The translations under genes were made by a program, and so were the position numbers. Positions 41,912-54,000 of a stretch of DNA of 64,000 nucleotides are shown piece by piece. The notes below the pieces were generated by a model. It saw nothing but the letters and a program-made list of their open reading frames with translations, did not search any database and was not told the origin of the DNA. Numbering within the stretch: the stretch's first letter is position 1; every line of letters begins with the position of its first letter. The stretch is taken from NCBI GenBank assembly GCA_026936335.1, contig JAPMXV010000010.1, forward strand, positions 1 through 64,000, in the 5' to 3' direction. Origin of the DNA: Mantamonas sphyraenae. Taxonomy: Eukaryota > CRuMs > Mantamonadidae.

Positions 41912-42826
41912 ATGGAGGACGAGTACGGATCTCAACAGGGGAGGGAGGCCGGCAAGGCCCAGACTCCGTCCCATGGGCGACGGGCGCGTAACGTGCCCGT
42001 CACCTCGTCGTGGGGTGACTCGAACAGTGTGGACGAAAGCGGTCCGGAACAGGAAACCACCCAGGCTTCACCTGCTGCTGCCCCACCCAGGAGGGAAAAG
42101 GTTGCCCAGGGCTGGGGATCTCCATCAGCATCGTCCAGGTACGTGCTCCATGCGCATCACACCCACCGGCCGGCGTTGCGTCGATTTGCGCGCGCTCACA
42201 CCGTTTCCCAATTCCCTGCCCGCTTCTGCATCCCCCAGCGGTGGAGGCGGCGGCTTTGCAGGACGCACAGATGATGTCGACCGATTTGACACAGATGCCG
42301 GCTCGTCGTCGGGCTCTGGTAGGGGCAGAGTCCTGGACGACGAAGACAATGGTGAGCTCCAGCCGTTTTGCCAGCACTTCTTTGCGCCGCGCACTCTTCT
42401 CACGCATTCCACACAAACGCACACATTCGTCGTTTGCACTTGCTCGCACACCACTTGCCACGCTCAGACGTCATCCAGATCATTCCCGACCTCGAAGAGG
42501 CTGCCGAGGAAGACTTTACACAACAAGTGGCCGACGCCCCCCAGGTGGACACGCTGCGCGTCCAGTCCCTGAACGAACTGGAGGCCCAGAGCAATGTACG
42601 TTTGCCCAGCAGCGTCGACACAGCCATCGACATGGGCTTGCTCCGCTCCGTCCTCTCACCGCCCGAACAGGTCGTCGAGAACGACGAGACTTGGGAGTAC
42701 GACCGCTTGCTTTTCCAGGTCACCTCGGAGATCCGCAACGAACGCGAGGCCCAGGATAAAGAGGCCAACGGCGAGACGGGCGATGACTTTGACGCATTGT
42801 TTGCCATGGCAGAGGGTGATGAGTGA
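41912..42826 (+). CDS. IFT43: Intraflagellar transport protein 43 (IFT-A)
   Basis: Peripheral IFT-A subunit needed for retrograde transport in cilia. Exons 41912-42138, 42239-42351 and 42468-42826 join in phases 2 and 1 and give 232 residues, in the range of human IFT43. The N-terminal two thirds is low-complexity with a QGWGSPS motif that parallels the GGWA segment in animals. The conserved core IIPDLEEAAEEDFTQQVADA is followed by the C-terminal helices VDTAIDMGLLRSVLSP and WEYDRLLFQVTSEI, matching the IFT122-binding end of the family. It lies 44 bases after the stop of the upstream gene and converges on CFAP52, so two cilium genes are neighbours here. Confidence 0.93.
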
Positions 42827-42868
42827 TGGTTCGCCAGCAATTTGACTTTGTTCGAGATCCTTGTCGTT

Positions 42869-42892
42869 CTCTCTCTCTCTCTCTCTCTCTCT
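42869..42892. repeat. CT microsatellite
   Basis: Twelve CT dinucleotides in the 98-base gap between the convergent stops of IFT43 and CFAP52, so it probably lies in their 3' untranslated regions. Confidence 0.9.
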
Positions 42893-42924
42893 GTCGTCAT
42901 CACCACACCCACACACTCGCATGA

Positions 42925-45332
42925 TCAGTACACGTCTTCCAGATCCCACATGATGATGCAGCCCTCCGATGAAACGGATACGAGCTTGCTTTGGTCAGGC
43001 GTGATCTTGATCTTGTGCACCTCGCCGCTGTGACCAAGCCCCACGGCCGTGCAAATGCCCTCGTCGTACTTGTAGACCTTGACCAACTTGTCTGCACCCG
43101 CGGTGTAAAAGTGTTCGCCGTCCTCGCTGATGTCCAGCGAGTTGATGGGACCAGCCAGCGAGCCCTCAATCTCCCGGATGGCGCTGCCGTCAAAGTTGTC
43201 CCAAAACGTCAGCTTGCGGTCTGTGCCTGTCGTAAGGATCTGCGTTTCGTCCGGGTGGTACACCACCGACTTGAAGAAGGTCGACGCAAACATGCACTTG
43301 TTGCGCACGTGGCGTTCCAGATCCCACAGGATCGTAGAGCCGTCCGCAGATGACGAGACACACTCCATACCGTCGGAACGCACACGAATGCTCGACACCT
43401 CACCCTTGTGCTCCTTCATCGACGCCTCCATCGTCTGCGACTGCTTGGAAATGCGCCACACGCGCACCGCGCCCTTGGAGCCACCCGAGATGATGCGCTT
43501 GCTGTCGTCTGTGCTGGCAATTGCCGTCACGCCGTCCACATGTGCGTCGTGGATCACATACATCAGGCGGCCGCTCTCCGGGTAAAAAGCGCGAATCTTG
43601 CCGTCAGCCCAACCCGAAATGATGCTCTTGCCGTCCTTCATGAAGCCCACGCAGTTGCACTCCACGTTGTTCGTCACCTGGATGCGCAACAGCTCCTCGC
43701 ACGTCTTTGCGTTCCACAAGCGGATGTCGCCCACGGAACAGGTGGCAAACAGCGCCGAGTACGCATACGGGAAGGCCACGTCGTTGATGCGTCCCGGGTG
43801 GCACGTGCTCACAAGCTCACCCTCGAACGAGCGTGCGTTCATCACGTACTGGTTGCTGCGGTCTGTGCCCACAAAGAACGACGACGAGCTGCCGACCATG
43901 TTGATCGACGTCACTGCGCCGTCAAACTCTGTGTCCCGATCCATGATTTTCAGCGTGTCCTTCTTCAGCATGGCACATCGACCCGTGCCTGTGCCCACAA
44001 TGATGTTGCCATCGGGCTCCTGCGCAATGGCCAGGATGCCCGACGCAAATGGAGCCTTCTTGGGACCCAGATGCTTGAACAGAGCCGTGCGCAGGGAGAC
44101 CTTGAGCACGTCGCCTGTGGACGTACCACAGTACACAAACTCGTCTTCCTGGTCCACCAGCATGCACTGCACGATGCGCTTCATGTTGCCCAGGCTGCAG
44201 TCCGTCGGACGCAGTTTGCGGTTCTTTCGGTCGATGTCCCAGATGGCCAGGTTGAATTCGCCACCAGACACAAGCTGCTCGTCAGTGTTGTTAAGGAACG
44301 AGATGCAGTTGGCCTCGCCTGCGCTGTCCTTGGTAGCAGGCGTGCCACACACTGCCTTGCCCGTGTCCAGGTCCCACACCACCAGTGTGTTGTCGTCAGG
44401 GCCACCCAGCGATGCCAGGTACGTCTCCGAAGGGGAGAACGACAGCGCCTTCACCATCACCTTGTGGATCGTCAGGCGGTGCACCATCTCACGCGCTTCG
44501 AAATCCCACACCACAATGTCGGCCTGTGCGTACGTATGCGAGACGGGCATGGAGTGCATACGCGGTCCAGTGCGTGGTAGTCATGGCATGCGTGTCAGTT
44601 GAGGGGTGCGGATCTGGTCACAATCACTCACACACGCTGTAACGGTGTCCAACGCGCACAAGCAACGCCAACGGCTAGAAACGACGTGGCCCCCGTACGG
44701 CACAACCAGGGCAAGTGCAGTTCCACTGGATGTGGGACACGCTACATCGATGCCAGTACAGCCTTCAGTGCAGCGGACTATGCTGTTGACTGTCATCCAG
44801 GATCCCGGAGCGACTGCAAAGGCGAGTCGTGGCGCGCAAAAAGCAACCGCAACTGGCCCAAACGCAGGCTGCACAGGCAAGGGAGACATGTTCAGGGATG
44901 GTTGGACGCACGGGAGGCTGGCCATAGGTGGCTGCAGGACAACTCACATCAAAACCCATGTGTGTGCGGTGGCCTGAGGCCACATAGCGGCCAGAGGGCG
45001 AAACGACGATGCAGGAAACGTCGTTCGTTTCGCCGTCGAGGAACTCCTGCTCGCCCGTGCTGATGTTCTTGATGACCACCGTGGCACCGAGCGCATACAT
45101 GATGTGCTCACCGTACGGATGCACCTGCAGTCCGTCAGGGACGTCGCCTGTGCATCCAGGACCCGTCGCAAACGGCAGAAGCAAAAGAGGGCGTCAGCGT
45201 CGCGCTCGTGTGGACGCCCCAGGACTCCATATCCGTCTGACCCAACCCAGTCGCATGCCCGTGTCACCTACCTCCAAACCCAATGGTGTTGACAATCGGC
45301 AGCATCTGCTGCTCAGACGAAGACGAAGACAT
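42925..45332 (-). CDS. CFAP52: Cilia- and flagella-associated protein 52 (WDR16)
   Basis: Double beta-propeller WD40 protein of the axonemal doublet, a microtubule inner protein in motile cilia. Exons 45332-45272, 45147-44948 and 44523-42925 give 619 residues; human CFAP52 has 620. The joins restore IGFGGDVPDGLQVHP (human IGFNGHVPTGLKCHP) and MGFDADIVVWDF. Diagnostic blocks include SLGGPDDNTLVVWD, FMKDGKSIISGWADGKIRAF, SGRLMYVIHDAH and LEGSL-like REIEGSLAGPINSLDIS. Its presence shows that the organism builds motile 9+2 type cilia. The second intron (44524-44947) is 424 bases, long for this window, and I see no gene inside it. Confidence 0.97.
44524..44947 (-). other. Long intron of CFAP52, no nested gene seen
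   Basis: GTGAGT...CGCACAG intron of 424 bases. Several CTGAC-like branch sites are present. Open frames inside it are short and lack family features. Confidence 0.75.
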
Positions 45333-45401
45333 GGGAAACGCGGTTTTGTTGGCTGTTGTTGCGCAATGCTGTCCACGTTCATTGACCACGCGACACGACA
45401 C

Positions 45402-46550
45402 TCACTCACAAGCACACAGCACACTCTTTTCAGTTTTGGCCTCATTGGTGACCAGCTTGTGCAGGGCCTGAGCCATGGTGCCGACCACGGCGGTGATGGC
45501 GCACTGCACGCCAAAAATCGACCAGGTCGAGTAGCCCAGGTGTTGCAGCACAGCCGTGGCCACGGAAAACGCAGGGTACAGCAGCATGACGGCCATAAGC
45601 AGGCGTGCGTGCATGTTGCTGATGCGCTTAAAGTTGTACAACACGACAAGAGTTGTGAACGCGAGCTGGTACGCAATGGACACGTTCGACTCCAGCGCCA
45701 TGATCACATAGTCCCACGAGAACTGCAACGAGCGTGCTCCCATCCACAGCGGTGCCAGACGTGCCAGAAGCGATTCCGTGAACGCCCAGCCCAGCGTCAC
45801 GCCCAGGATCTTCACCTCGGCGCTGCCACGAACCCAGTACGACACAAGGTGTGCCAGACCCAGCAGGTCGATGTACATAGCGGCACCCTTCATCAACTCC
45901 TGTTCTCACACGCACCCACGCACACCAAGCGCGTTAGTTGGACTTTGCCCGCAGCAAGTGGTTGGTTTCCACAGCCGCCCATAACGGCGTGCGCAGCTCT
46001 CACCCCTCCGAGCCCTGGTCAAGTGTCTGCGTCGATGCGTACACACATGCCTGCATCGCCGACCACGGCCTGTGCCTGCATCATGCACCGCCCACGTTGA
46101 GCTGTGCACATGCACGACTCCACACGCCTCGCCACACCCATGCAATGCACACAGTCTGCTGTTCAAACCTACGTCCGTCAAATCAAACGAATCTGCCTCC
46201 ACCAGCGCCGGAAGGAACGTGGCAATCACCATCATCTGTGACGAGGGGACCTTGTGAGCGCTGCCCGCGTTTCTACCTCCCTCAAACCAGCTCTGTGCAA
46301 CCACCTCCCACCCACCTTGGCAAATTGTGTGACAATGTATCCTGCACCCGAGTAGAACATCATCCAAGTCGCAGAAAAGTCCGAGCTGCGAGCGTCACGG
46401 CCAGCACAAAGGTGTGTGTCAGCAACAATCCCGGCGCGCTCGCTTCCCGCGCCCGCGTTCATCAACCACTCACATCTTGGACGAGTAGTACAGCACAAAA
46501 TACGGTGCATAGCACAGCGTCAGCGTATTGACAAGATGCAGGTAGCCCAT
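45402..46550 (-). CDS. TMEM147: TMEM147 / BOS1-type ER membrane protein
   Basis: Multi-pass ER protein of the back-of-Sec61 (BOS) complex with nicalin and NOMO. Four exons, 46550-46474, 46385-46316, 46235-46173 and 45899-45402, give about 235 residues; human TMEM147 has 224. All joins (phase 2, then 0) rebuild the family pattern: YYSSKISDFSATW, FAKMMVIATFLPA, ELMKGAAMYIDLLGL, TLGWAFTESLLARLAPLWMG and SLQFSWDYVIMALESNVS. About seven hydrophobic helices follow the known topology. Only 13 bases separate the HAUS6 stop from this start codon, so its promoter or leader must overlap the HAUS6 coding end. Confidence 0.93.
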
Positions 46551-46563
46551 TTTGTTTCTGTGA

Positions 46564-49090
46564 TCACAGTTGCTCCAACTCGCGCTCAGAGTCGCCCATC
46601 ATCGCGCCCAGCACGTCGCTGTCGTTTCCCACCAGAATCGACTGCTCTGCCAACCTGGAATCCACTGTATCGTCCAGCACCTCGTCTGCACGTCCTGGCG
46701 TCCGCGGCTGCCTGTGTTTGCCCAGTTGCACCACAATTTCCTCGTCCTCTGCAAACAGGTCACTTTCCTGACCCACGTCCGAGCCGCTAACTGTGCTGGC
46801 CAGACTCGTGTCCTGCGTAGTTTCACTGGCTGCCAACTGAGCCGCACGCCCCTGCATGGGCGTCCGCACAGGCGTCCGCGGCAGCTGTTTGCCCGTCTGG
46901 AATGCCACCGACTCGTCCAGCCACATCATCGCTCCACTGTCCAGATCTAAGCTCACACTGTCACTTCCTTCCTGTGACAGCCTCTTGCTTCCGCCCACCA
47001 TCCCTGCAGCCACGCGTTCAGCCAGCGCATCCAAACCCCCTCCTGCTCCTCCCTTGCCTCCCTTGGCTGACCCCCGAGGCCGCATTGTCTTGCGCATCAT
47101 GTCCACTTCCTCCTCTGGTTCACTTTCCTCCTCGTCGTTTTGCGTTTCCTCGTCCTCCTCCTGCGCGTCCAGAGACTCGTCGTCAAACAAGATGGCCTTG
47201 CGTACGTTGACTCGCTGCGTGGCTCCGGGTTGGAACGGCGTCGACTCGCCCATGGGCGTCATATTCACACTTGCGTCGCTCATTGCCGTGCGTTCCAGCA
47301 GCGTGGTGGCGCTGTTCTTGTCCCTCGCCAGACCCGTCGCTTTCCGCACACTGTGTGCCAGCTTGTCAACCACATACGGCGTGTCTCCTCCTTGCGTTGC
47401 CATAGTGCCCGACATCCCTGCGGGCGAGTCCATGTCACTGCTAGCTCCGTCCTCTGTATCGTACATACGCACAAGATCCGCCGCTGGCGTGGGCGGCACC
47501 AAACCCATGTTCTGCAGATACGAGCCTCCTTCTCCTCTGCGACCATGCATCGCAGGCGAGTCAAAGTGCACGTGGCGCTCGCTCTGGTTACCTCGCGCTC
47601 GCTTCTTGGCTGCCTTGCGCTCCGCAGCCTGTTCCTCGCGCACTTCCTCCCCACGCTTTTCCAGCTTCTCGATACATGTCTCCAGCGCGGGGATCATGTC
47701 CAGCAACGACGAAGACACTGCTCGCACGTTGGACACGTAATGGCTGTGCGCCTGCACGTGCCTCTCAATCTTTTCCTGGTTGGCCAGCATCTTCAGCCCG
47801 CGCTGCGCCTTCATCAGCCGCTTCAGCGTCTCCAGCTGCACCTTTAGACTCTCATTCCACAGCATCACCACCGTGGTCACATCTACAGCAGCTTCGCGCT
47901 TGGCCTTGGCCGATTTGGCCTTGGATTTGCCCCCCTGCGTGGCGACACTGGATGTTGAGCTGTTCAACACACTGCTGCTGCTGCCAGCGCTGGTTCCTGC
48001 CACGCCCAAGCCACTCTGTTCCTTTTCTGCATCCTCCTCCACCTTGGCCATGTCCATCTCAAACTCGTTCAACCTCTTGCGTAGGCCGTCGTTCTCCCTC
48101 CCTTTCAGGGGCAGTATCGAGCTTGCAGGCTGCACAAACATCACGTCTGTGTGGTCCACGTGCACTGTGTTTGCCTGACGCTGCACCACCTGTGCCAGGC
48201 CTTCCCGTGCGTTGCGCTGCGTCTCCACGTGCGCCTCCAACGTTGCCCACGTTTGCCGAATGCTCGCCACCTGCTCTTCCAGCTCCTGTGGCAGCACAAA
48301 CAGCTCTTCCGCACCCCCCATCTCGGGTAGGCTCTCCAACAGTGCGCCGTACTCGTCGTCCAGCTGCTGGCGTTCATACCGCACCCTACCCATCTCCTGC
48401 TGTACTTGTTCTGCGTACGCCTTCCAGCGCGCTTCTGCCTCCAACCTCCGCTGCGCAAGCGCCACAAATCTCCTGCTTTGGTGGATACGGTGCACTTTGG
48501 ACGCACGCAAGGCTGCCTCCTGCTGCTCTGTGCTCAGCGCGCTGACCTCGCTGGCGCTGGGCATGGACGGCAAAACCACACCCAGCTGCTTCTGTTTGCT
48601 CTGCATAACACATTGCATGACGTGGATCGACAGGTGCCACATCAGGTTGAAGAATCTAACGGGATCCGTGCGCTGTGGGTCAGTCTCTGTGCCCACGCTG
48701 GGAAAAGCAAGCAAGCCACAGAAATATGGCGCCAAAGACTCTCGCGACGCACCTTTCACCACCACACGTCTGCAGCATGGACATGCGCACACTGTTGGCC
48801 TTCAGATGGCCATCTTTCTCCAGTTGCGACAGAAGACGGAACGCCACGGTCTTGAACTCGCGCGCTTGCGTGCGCTCCAGCACAGGCCACACATCACGGA
48901 ACGCTTCCTTGCTTGACTGTGGGTCCAGGGCGGTAAAAAGAAAATGCACCACAACCTGCATGCCCTTTACGTTTCCCTGTCGAAACATGTCCGGTGCAAA
49001 CGGGATGCGATGGCGCGACTCCTCCTGGATGGCGTCAAAGCCCAGCAGGAGTAAGTTGTCAAAGAACAGCTGCTCGGCTTCCTCGCTCAT
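46564..49090 (-). CDS. HAUS6: HAUS augmin-like complex subunit 6
   Basis: Subunit of augmin, which recruits gamma-tubulin to existing microtubules for branching nucleation in spindles. Exons 49090-48753 and 48655-46564 (GTGCGT...CGTTAG, phase 2) give 809 residues and join as GGERFFNLMWHL, matching GGPKFIHLMYHF of human HAUS6. The N-terminal calponin-homology-like fold is represented by MFRQGNVKGMQVVVHFLF and LERTQAREFKTVAFRLLSQL. Coiled coil covers roughly residues 140-450. The rest is a low-complexity tail with acidic runs and Ser/Thr-Pro sites such as RTPVRTP and MTPMGESTP that could be mitotic kinase sites. The long disordered tail is also typical of animal HAUS6. The gene is divergent with CWF19L2 over 46 bases. 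Confidence 0.9.
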
Positions 49091-49136
49091 GTTGACGTTG
49101 CGTTGGCGCAGGCAGCGCAAAGAACGCAGGAGCAGC
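49091..49136. promoter_or_regulatory. 46-base bidirectional promoter, HAUS6 / CWF19L2
   Basis: Only 46 bases lie between the two divergent ATG codons, leaving almost no room for separate core promoters. At least one promoter probably extends into coding sequence, or the true leaders start within it. Confidence 0.45.
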
Positions 49137-51047
49137 ATGGAGCAGGAAGAGGCCCCCGTGCAGGACGACGGGTCTGTAGATAGCAAGGAGAGTGATCACA
49201 AGCATCGCAAGCACCATCAGCACAAGCACAAGCACAGGCATCATCACCACCACCACCACAGACACCGCGAAGACGACGAAAACGGAGACGAGAGCACGAA
49301 ACACTCGCACAGACACAAACACAAGCATCACAAGCACAAGCACAAGCACAGACATCGTGAGGAGAAGGATGCAGAGGCAGATAGCCAACCGCCGGAACCT
49401 GAGCGCGCGCCCTCGCGCTTCAAGTCGCCCCAAGTGGCGTCCACAAACAAGTATCTGGCATCCAGTGCTTCTTCCACACGTCACAGTGACACGCCTCTCA
49501 CGGCCTCCAGTGAGCAATGGAAACAACGGCTGTTGAGCAGGATGGGCTCAGCTGGTTCGATGAGTTCCTTCGGCGCCACCCCCACGCAGAGCACGACGTC
49601 ATCCACCACCCCGGTGGCCTCGTCCCTCACAAAGAACCTTTCGTGGAACTTTTCCCAGGCTGCCTCTCGCACTGCACAAGAGGCGCCCATTGCAGGGACC
49701 AACGACGCTGAGAGCAGCAGCAGCTCCTCAAACAGCGTCCCTGCTCCGCCTCCAGTCCAACCCCAGACCTCTCAACAACACACAATGGGCGTATCTGCCA
49801 ATAAGCTGGCTGCGCAGGCCATGAAAGCCAAGGTTAAGGGCAACATGGAAGAGTACGCGCGACTGATGGCTCAGGTCGAGCAACTTCGCGGCTCTTCTTC
49901 ATCCTCCGCCTCCTCATCCTCCTCCAACAAGGAAAGCTCAAGTGCAGCGTCGCAGCTGGAAGCCTCTCCTCGTGTGCAGGCCATTCCGGAGCTTGCGGCA
50001 CTGCAGCAGCGCGAAAAGAGGCAACGCGAGTCGGACCGCGAACAGGCGCCGTACAAGAGGCAACGCTTGGTGGAAGAAGGCGTGGGCGGAGAGCGCCAAG
50101 CGTACTTCAAGGACGACAACGCCAGTCTGGATGCCCTTGTGGCTCGGGAACGCATGCAAAAGGCAGGGCAGTACGACGACAACTATGCGCGCAACATCAT
50201 GAACAGGGCGCGATGGGTGCAGAACAACAAGGAGCTGGACGATGAGGAATTGAACCCAGAAGTGTTTGAACGCAAGATGGGCAAGCGTACGGAACGTGAC
50301 CCAGAGGCACAGGCCAAGCGTGATCGCGAACGCATGATCCAGGAGCACCGACGCGTCTCCAGCATCCACGAGAACTGCGCAGATTGCGTGGCCAACGGCA
50401 AAGTGCCAGATCACCTCGTGTTGGCTGTGGGCGTGCGTGTCTACCTTCGCCTTGTGTCGCGCGCACGCCTCACACGTGGCCACTGCCAAATCGTGCCCAT
50501 CGAACACCACGTGTGCACAACGCGCGTCGACGAGGACATCTACGAAGAGATGCGTCTTTTCCAACGCTGCCTCCAGGCCATGTTCAAGCGCCAGGAGAGG
50601 GACATTGTCGTGATGGAAACCGCCGTCAACCTCAACGCTCAGCGCCACATGGTATGGGACGTCGTGCCGCTCCCGGCCGACGTGGCGTTCGACATGCCCA
50701 TCTACTTCCAAAAGGCCCTCATGGAGTGCGAGGGGGAGTGGGCCCAACACAAGAAGGTCATCGACACAAAGGCAAAAGGAGGCATCCGCAGGAGTGTTCC
50801 CGAGCAGTTTGCCTACTTCCACGTCGAGTTTGGCACAGACGGCGGCTATGCACATGCCATTGAGAACGAACGTGACTGGTCCTGGCACTTTGGCCACGAA
50901 ATCATCGGCGGAGTGCTCGATCTTGCACCGGGCATCTGGCGCAAGCCCAAACGCGCACCCCTCAACGAGGAAACGGAACAGGTGCAGGCGTTCCGCCGCG
51001 CATGGGAGCCGTTTGACTTTACCAAGCGCATTCCAGGCAGGAGTTAG
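49137..51047 (+). CDS. CWF19L2: CWF19-like protein 2, spliceosome disassembly factor
   Basis: Homologue of Cwf19/Drn1-type proteins that act with the lariat debranching enzyme on the intron lariat spliceosome. One exon, 636 residues. Residues about 20-80 are a His/Lys run (KHKHKHRHHHHHHHRHRE). The middle is Ser-rich with the conserved SANKLAAQAMKAKVKGN and ASLDALVARERM segments. The C-terminal CwfJ domains begin near 411 (CADCVANGK, a zinc-like CxxC, then RGHCQIVPIEHH, an HIT-like motif) and end with FHVEFGTDGGYAHAIENE and FGHEIIGGVLDL. The HIT-like His triad is changed, as is usual in this family. The stop is 39 bases from that of CLEC16A. Confidence 0.95.
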   Translation: MEQEEAPVQDDGSVDSKESDHKHRKHHQHKHKHRHHHHHHHRHREDDENGDESTKHSHRHKHKHHKHKHKHRHREEKDAEADSQPPEPERAPSRFKSPQVASTNKYLASSASSTRHSDTPLTASSEQWKQRLLSRMGSAGSMSSFGATPTQSTTSSTTPVASSLTKNLSWNFSQAASRTAQEAPIAGTNDAESSSSSSNSVPAPPPVQPQTSQQHTMGVSANKLAAQAMKAKVKGNMEEYARLMAQVEQLRGSSSSSASSSSSNKESSSAASQLEASPRVQAIPELAALQQREKRQRESDREQAPYKRQRLVEEGVGGERQAYFKDDNASLDALVARERMQKAGQYDDNYARNIMNRARWVQNNKELDDEELNPEVFERKMGKRTERDPEAQAKRDRERMIQEHRRVSSIHENCADCVANGKVPDHLVLAVGVRVYLRLVSRARLTRGHCQIVPIEHHVCTTRVDEDIYEEMRLFQRCLQAMFKRQERDIVVMETAVNLNAQRHMVWDVVPLPADVAFDMPIYFQKALMECEGEWAQHKKVIDTKAKGGIRRSVPEQFAYFHVEFGTDGGYAHAIENERDWSWHFGHEIIGGVLDLAPGIWRKPKRAPLNEETEQVQAFRRAWEPFDFTKRIPGRS

Positions 51048-51086
51048 TTGGTTGGAATGGAAGCATGAATGTGTGTTGTGCAATGT

Positions 51087-54000
51087 TCATTGATCTGCGC
51101 GCTGCGGCGACACGGCCCAGCAAGCGTCGTCCAGGTCCATCAACGCGTGCAACTGTTGCCATTTGGCGTCGTTGCTGTTGCTCTTGCTTTTCTCCAACAA
51201 CTGGATGGCAGATGACGCACGGAACGCATCTGCAAACACCATCACCAGGTTCCAATTGGCCCGTTCGACACGTGCGCCCGTGGGCAGTTCGCTTGAGCGA
51301 CGGCCGTCAATTTCCACTTCACCCGACGACACGCGCCGTGTGTTGCCCGCACCACCATTGCTGCTGCTGTAATTGCTGTTACTCGGCACGTCTGCGGATA
51401 CTACAGCGTCCTGTTCCATGGCTCGGTTGACCACGTGCACAATGCGTGGGTCTGTGCGACTGCCAATGATCTCCGAGTGCCGCAGCGGCACGAGCCAGCG
51501 CACCGTCGCCCAGCCCATACGGCCCTTTTCGGGCTCCACCAACACCATAAACCCCGAGCGGTTGACCAGCAGGTAGCGCACAAGGTGCTGGTCGTTGTGA
51601 TCGATCACTGTGCACCTCAACAAGTCCTTGTTGGCCATGTTGAGCACATCTCCGATGGCTGCAGGCGCACGCGCTGCCTGCAGAGGTAACATGCGCTCGG
51701 CTGCATGATGCACATCCAGGTACAGTGTGCGCAGCAGCAAAAACGCCTGAATAACCTTTCGCGTCGTTTCCACCTCCCCGCACGGCATGCGCTTGTGCAA
51801 CGCGATTCCAGACAGCGGTGTCACACTCACCGGCAGCAACATCGTGCTGTCCATAATCATGTCCTGAAACTTGGCCCGCTTCTTTGCCCGCTTGAACTCG
51901 TCCTCAAACAGATCGAGGAAAAAGTCCCCCAGCGAACCATCCACTCGCGTGCTCAGCAGCTGAGCCACACCTGCACAAGCGTGACGCAGCATCGACTTAT
52001 GCTCTTCTTCCATGTACAAAATCCTGCTTGCTTGGCTCCCCACCTGCAGCATTTCCCGCAGCAGGATGCACACAAGCTGCAGCGTCACCTGCCGCAGCTC
52101 GTCAATCCTCTGCAGTTGTTCCAGCAAGAGTCCCACAAACGCACGTGGATAGTGTTCTGCGTATGTGTCCTCCATCTCCAGCTCCGGCACGATCGCAGCC
52201 ACCTCCTCCTCGCTCAACATGGTATCCAGCTGCAGATCCTTCTCCTCCTCTGGCACGCCTCCTTGCCCAACATCCTCATGCTCATCCGCTTTCGTCTCCT
52301 CTTCATCCTCTACCTTCTGCCCGCTTTGCTCTCCGGCCGTCCTTCTCCTCTCTCGCTTCGAGTCGTGCTCCCGTGTCTTTGCCACCTTTGTATCCCCCAG
52401 CGGCTCGGTATCCCGCAGCTCGGTGTCGTGCAGGGGCTCCAAAGTACCACTGCGCGATCCCGTGCGTTTCATGTCTTTGGTCGACGTCATGGCTGCAGCT
52501 GACGTGGCGCTGCTCATGCCCGAGCTCTGGCTTCGAGTGCTCCTACTCGACGCTCCCGACCGCGACGACGAAGATTCTGCTCGATCTCGTGGCGATGTTG
52601 GCGGCGATGACGTCAGAGCCATCAACAGCATTGTCTCGCGCTGGTACTTCAATGGCAGCATCCGGCGGTTCTGCAGCAGGCTCCTGCCCGTCGCCGGATT
52701 CTTCACCATCGTATACAGCACACACAGCGCCCCAAACGTTTCCCGGTCGTCCTGTGAGCTTACACAGTCCAGCAGAGTCTGCAGGTACTTGTTTGTGCCG
52801 TCCTCCGTGGTGATGGAGAACTCATTGTCATCGTCATCGCCGTCGGCCTCGGCATCGACTTTCTCATCCTCCTCCGCTTTGTTCTCTTCCTCGTTTTCTT
52901 CTGTTTCCTCATCCTCCCTCTTCTCTTCACTTTCCACGACAACCTCCAGGGCCAGCTCGTCCAATTCCTCCCCGATTGAGTCTTGGGTGGGCAACGAGCC
53001 GCGACACAGAGTCTGGATAGCACGCTGCGTCGCTCCCCCTGGAGAGAGGGGCAGCAACGAAGCCAGCGGATTTGGATGCATCACACTAGTGACCAGTGTG
53101 TTCACCAACGGATGGTCGGTGAAAATGTCCAGCACCTGGGCGAGCAGAAACATGGCGCAGCTCGGGTGCAAGTGTCGCACCCCAGCGGTCTTGTTCAGAT
53201 TGCCAGAATCATTCTCATCGCTGCTGCTGCTACTGCTACTGCTACTGCTGTTGCTGCTGTTGTGAGCATCCGAGTTGCGCAGAAGAATGCCACGCACGCA
53301 CAGAGGGAGCAGCAGTTTGCTGAGCAGCGAGGATGTGAGCACAGTGTTGAGGTCTTCAATGCCCAGTGTGTAGATGTCCTGCAGATAGTACAGATTGTCC
53401 AGCCACTCTGCAAGAGCAGACGAGAGTCCTGGCACGGTGTTGCCCTCCTGCGCCTGCACCACCATGGTGTTGATCTGCAGCACCTGATCTCGCAGGAACC
53501 ACACCAGGTTGGGAAAGTATGGAGCCACTTGTGGATCCAAAATAAAGTTGCGTGTGGCGTCGTTCTCCACACGATATACATTCAGAGTCAGTGTGCGCAC
53601 AGCAATGCGCACCATGCTCTCAGGGTGGTTGAAAAACTTGATGGCCTCTGTGTACAGAGGAAAATCATGCTTTTGCTGCGTGCGTGTGCGAATGGCCACA
53701 ATGGATGTGGTTTGTGTGAGCGACGACACGGCACAGCCCTCGCACAGCTTCTCACACGTACCTGGTCGTAGAAGAACTGCACAACGTTGTTGTCCAGCTG
53801 CAGCGACAGCGTTTTCAGAAAGGAGATGTAGTACGAGAGCACCTCCTCGTTGCTAAAGTCAAACTCGGCCACAATAAAGTCGTTGATGTGGTTGTTGGAC
53901 ATGAGATAGACTGAAGTACGGGGCAGAGCATGTGTGGGAGATGTCAGCCGCAACGTAGCTGGGTGTGAGGACCACACGCCTGCGTGTACAACCTACAGAT

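Noticed and set aside
49200-49370. CACAAG-rich tract considered as a satellite
   Set aside because: It encodes the His/Lys run in the N-terminal region of CWF19L2, in frame with a conserved protein.
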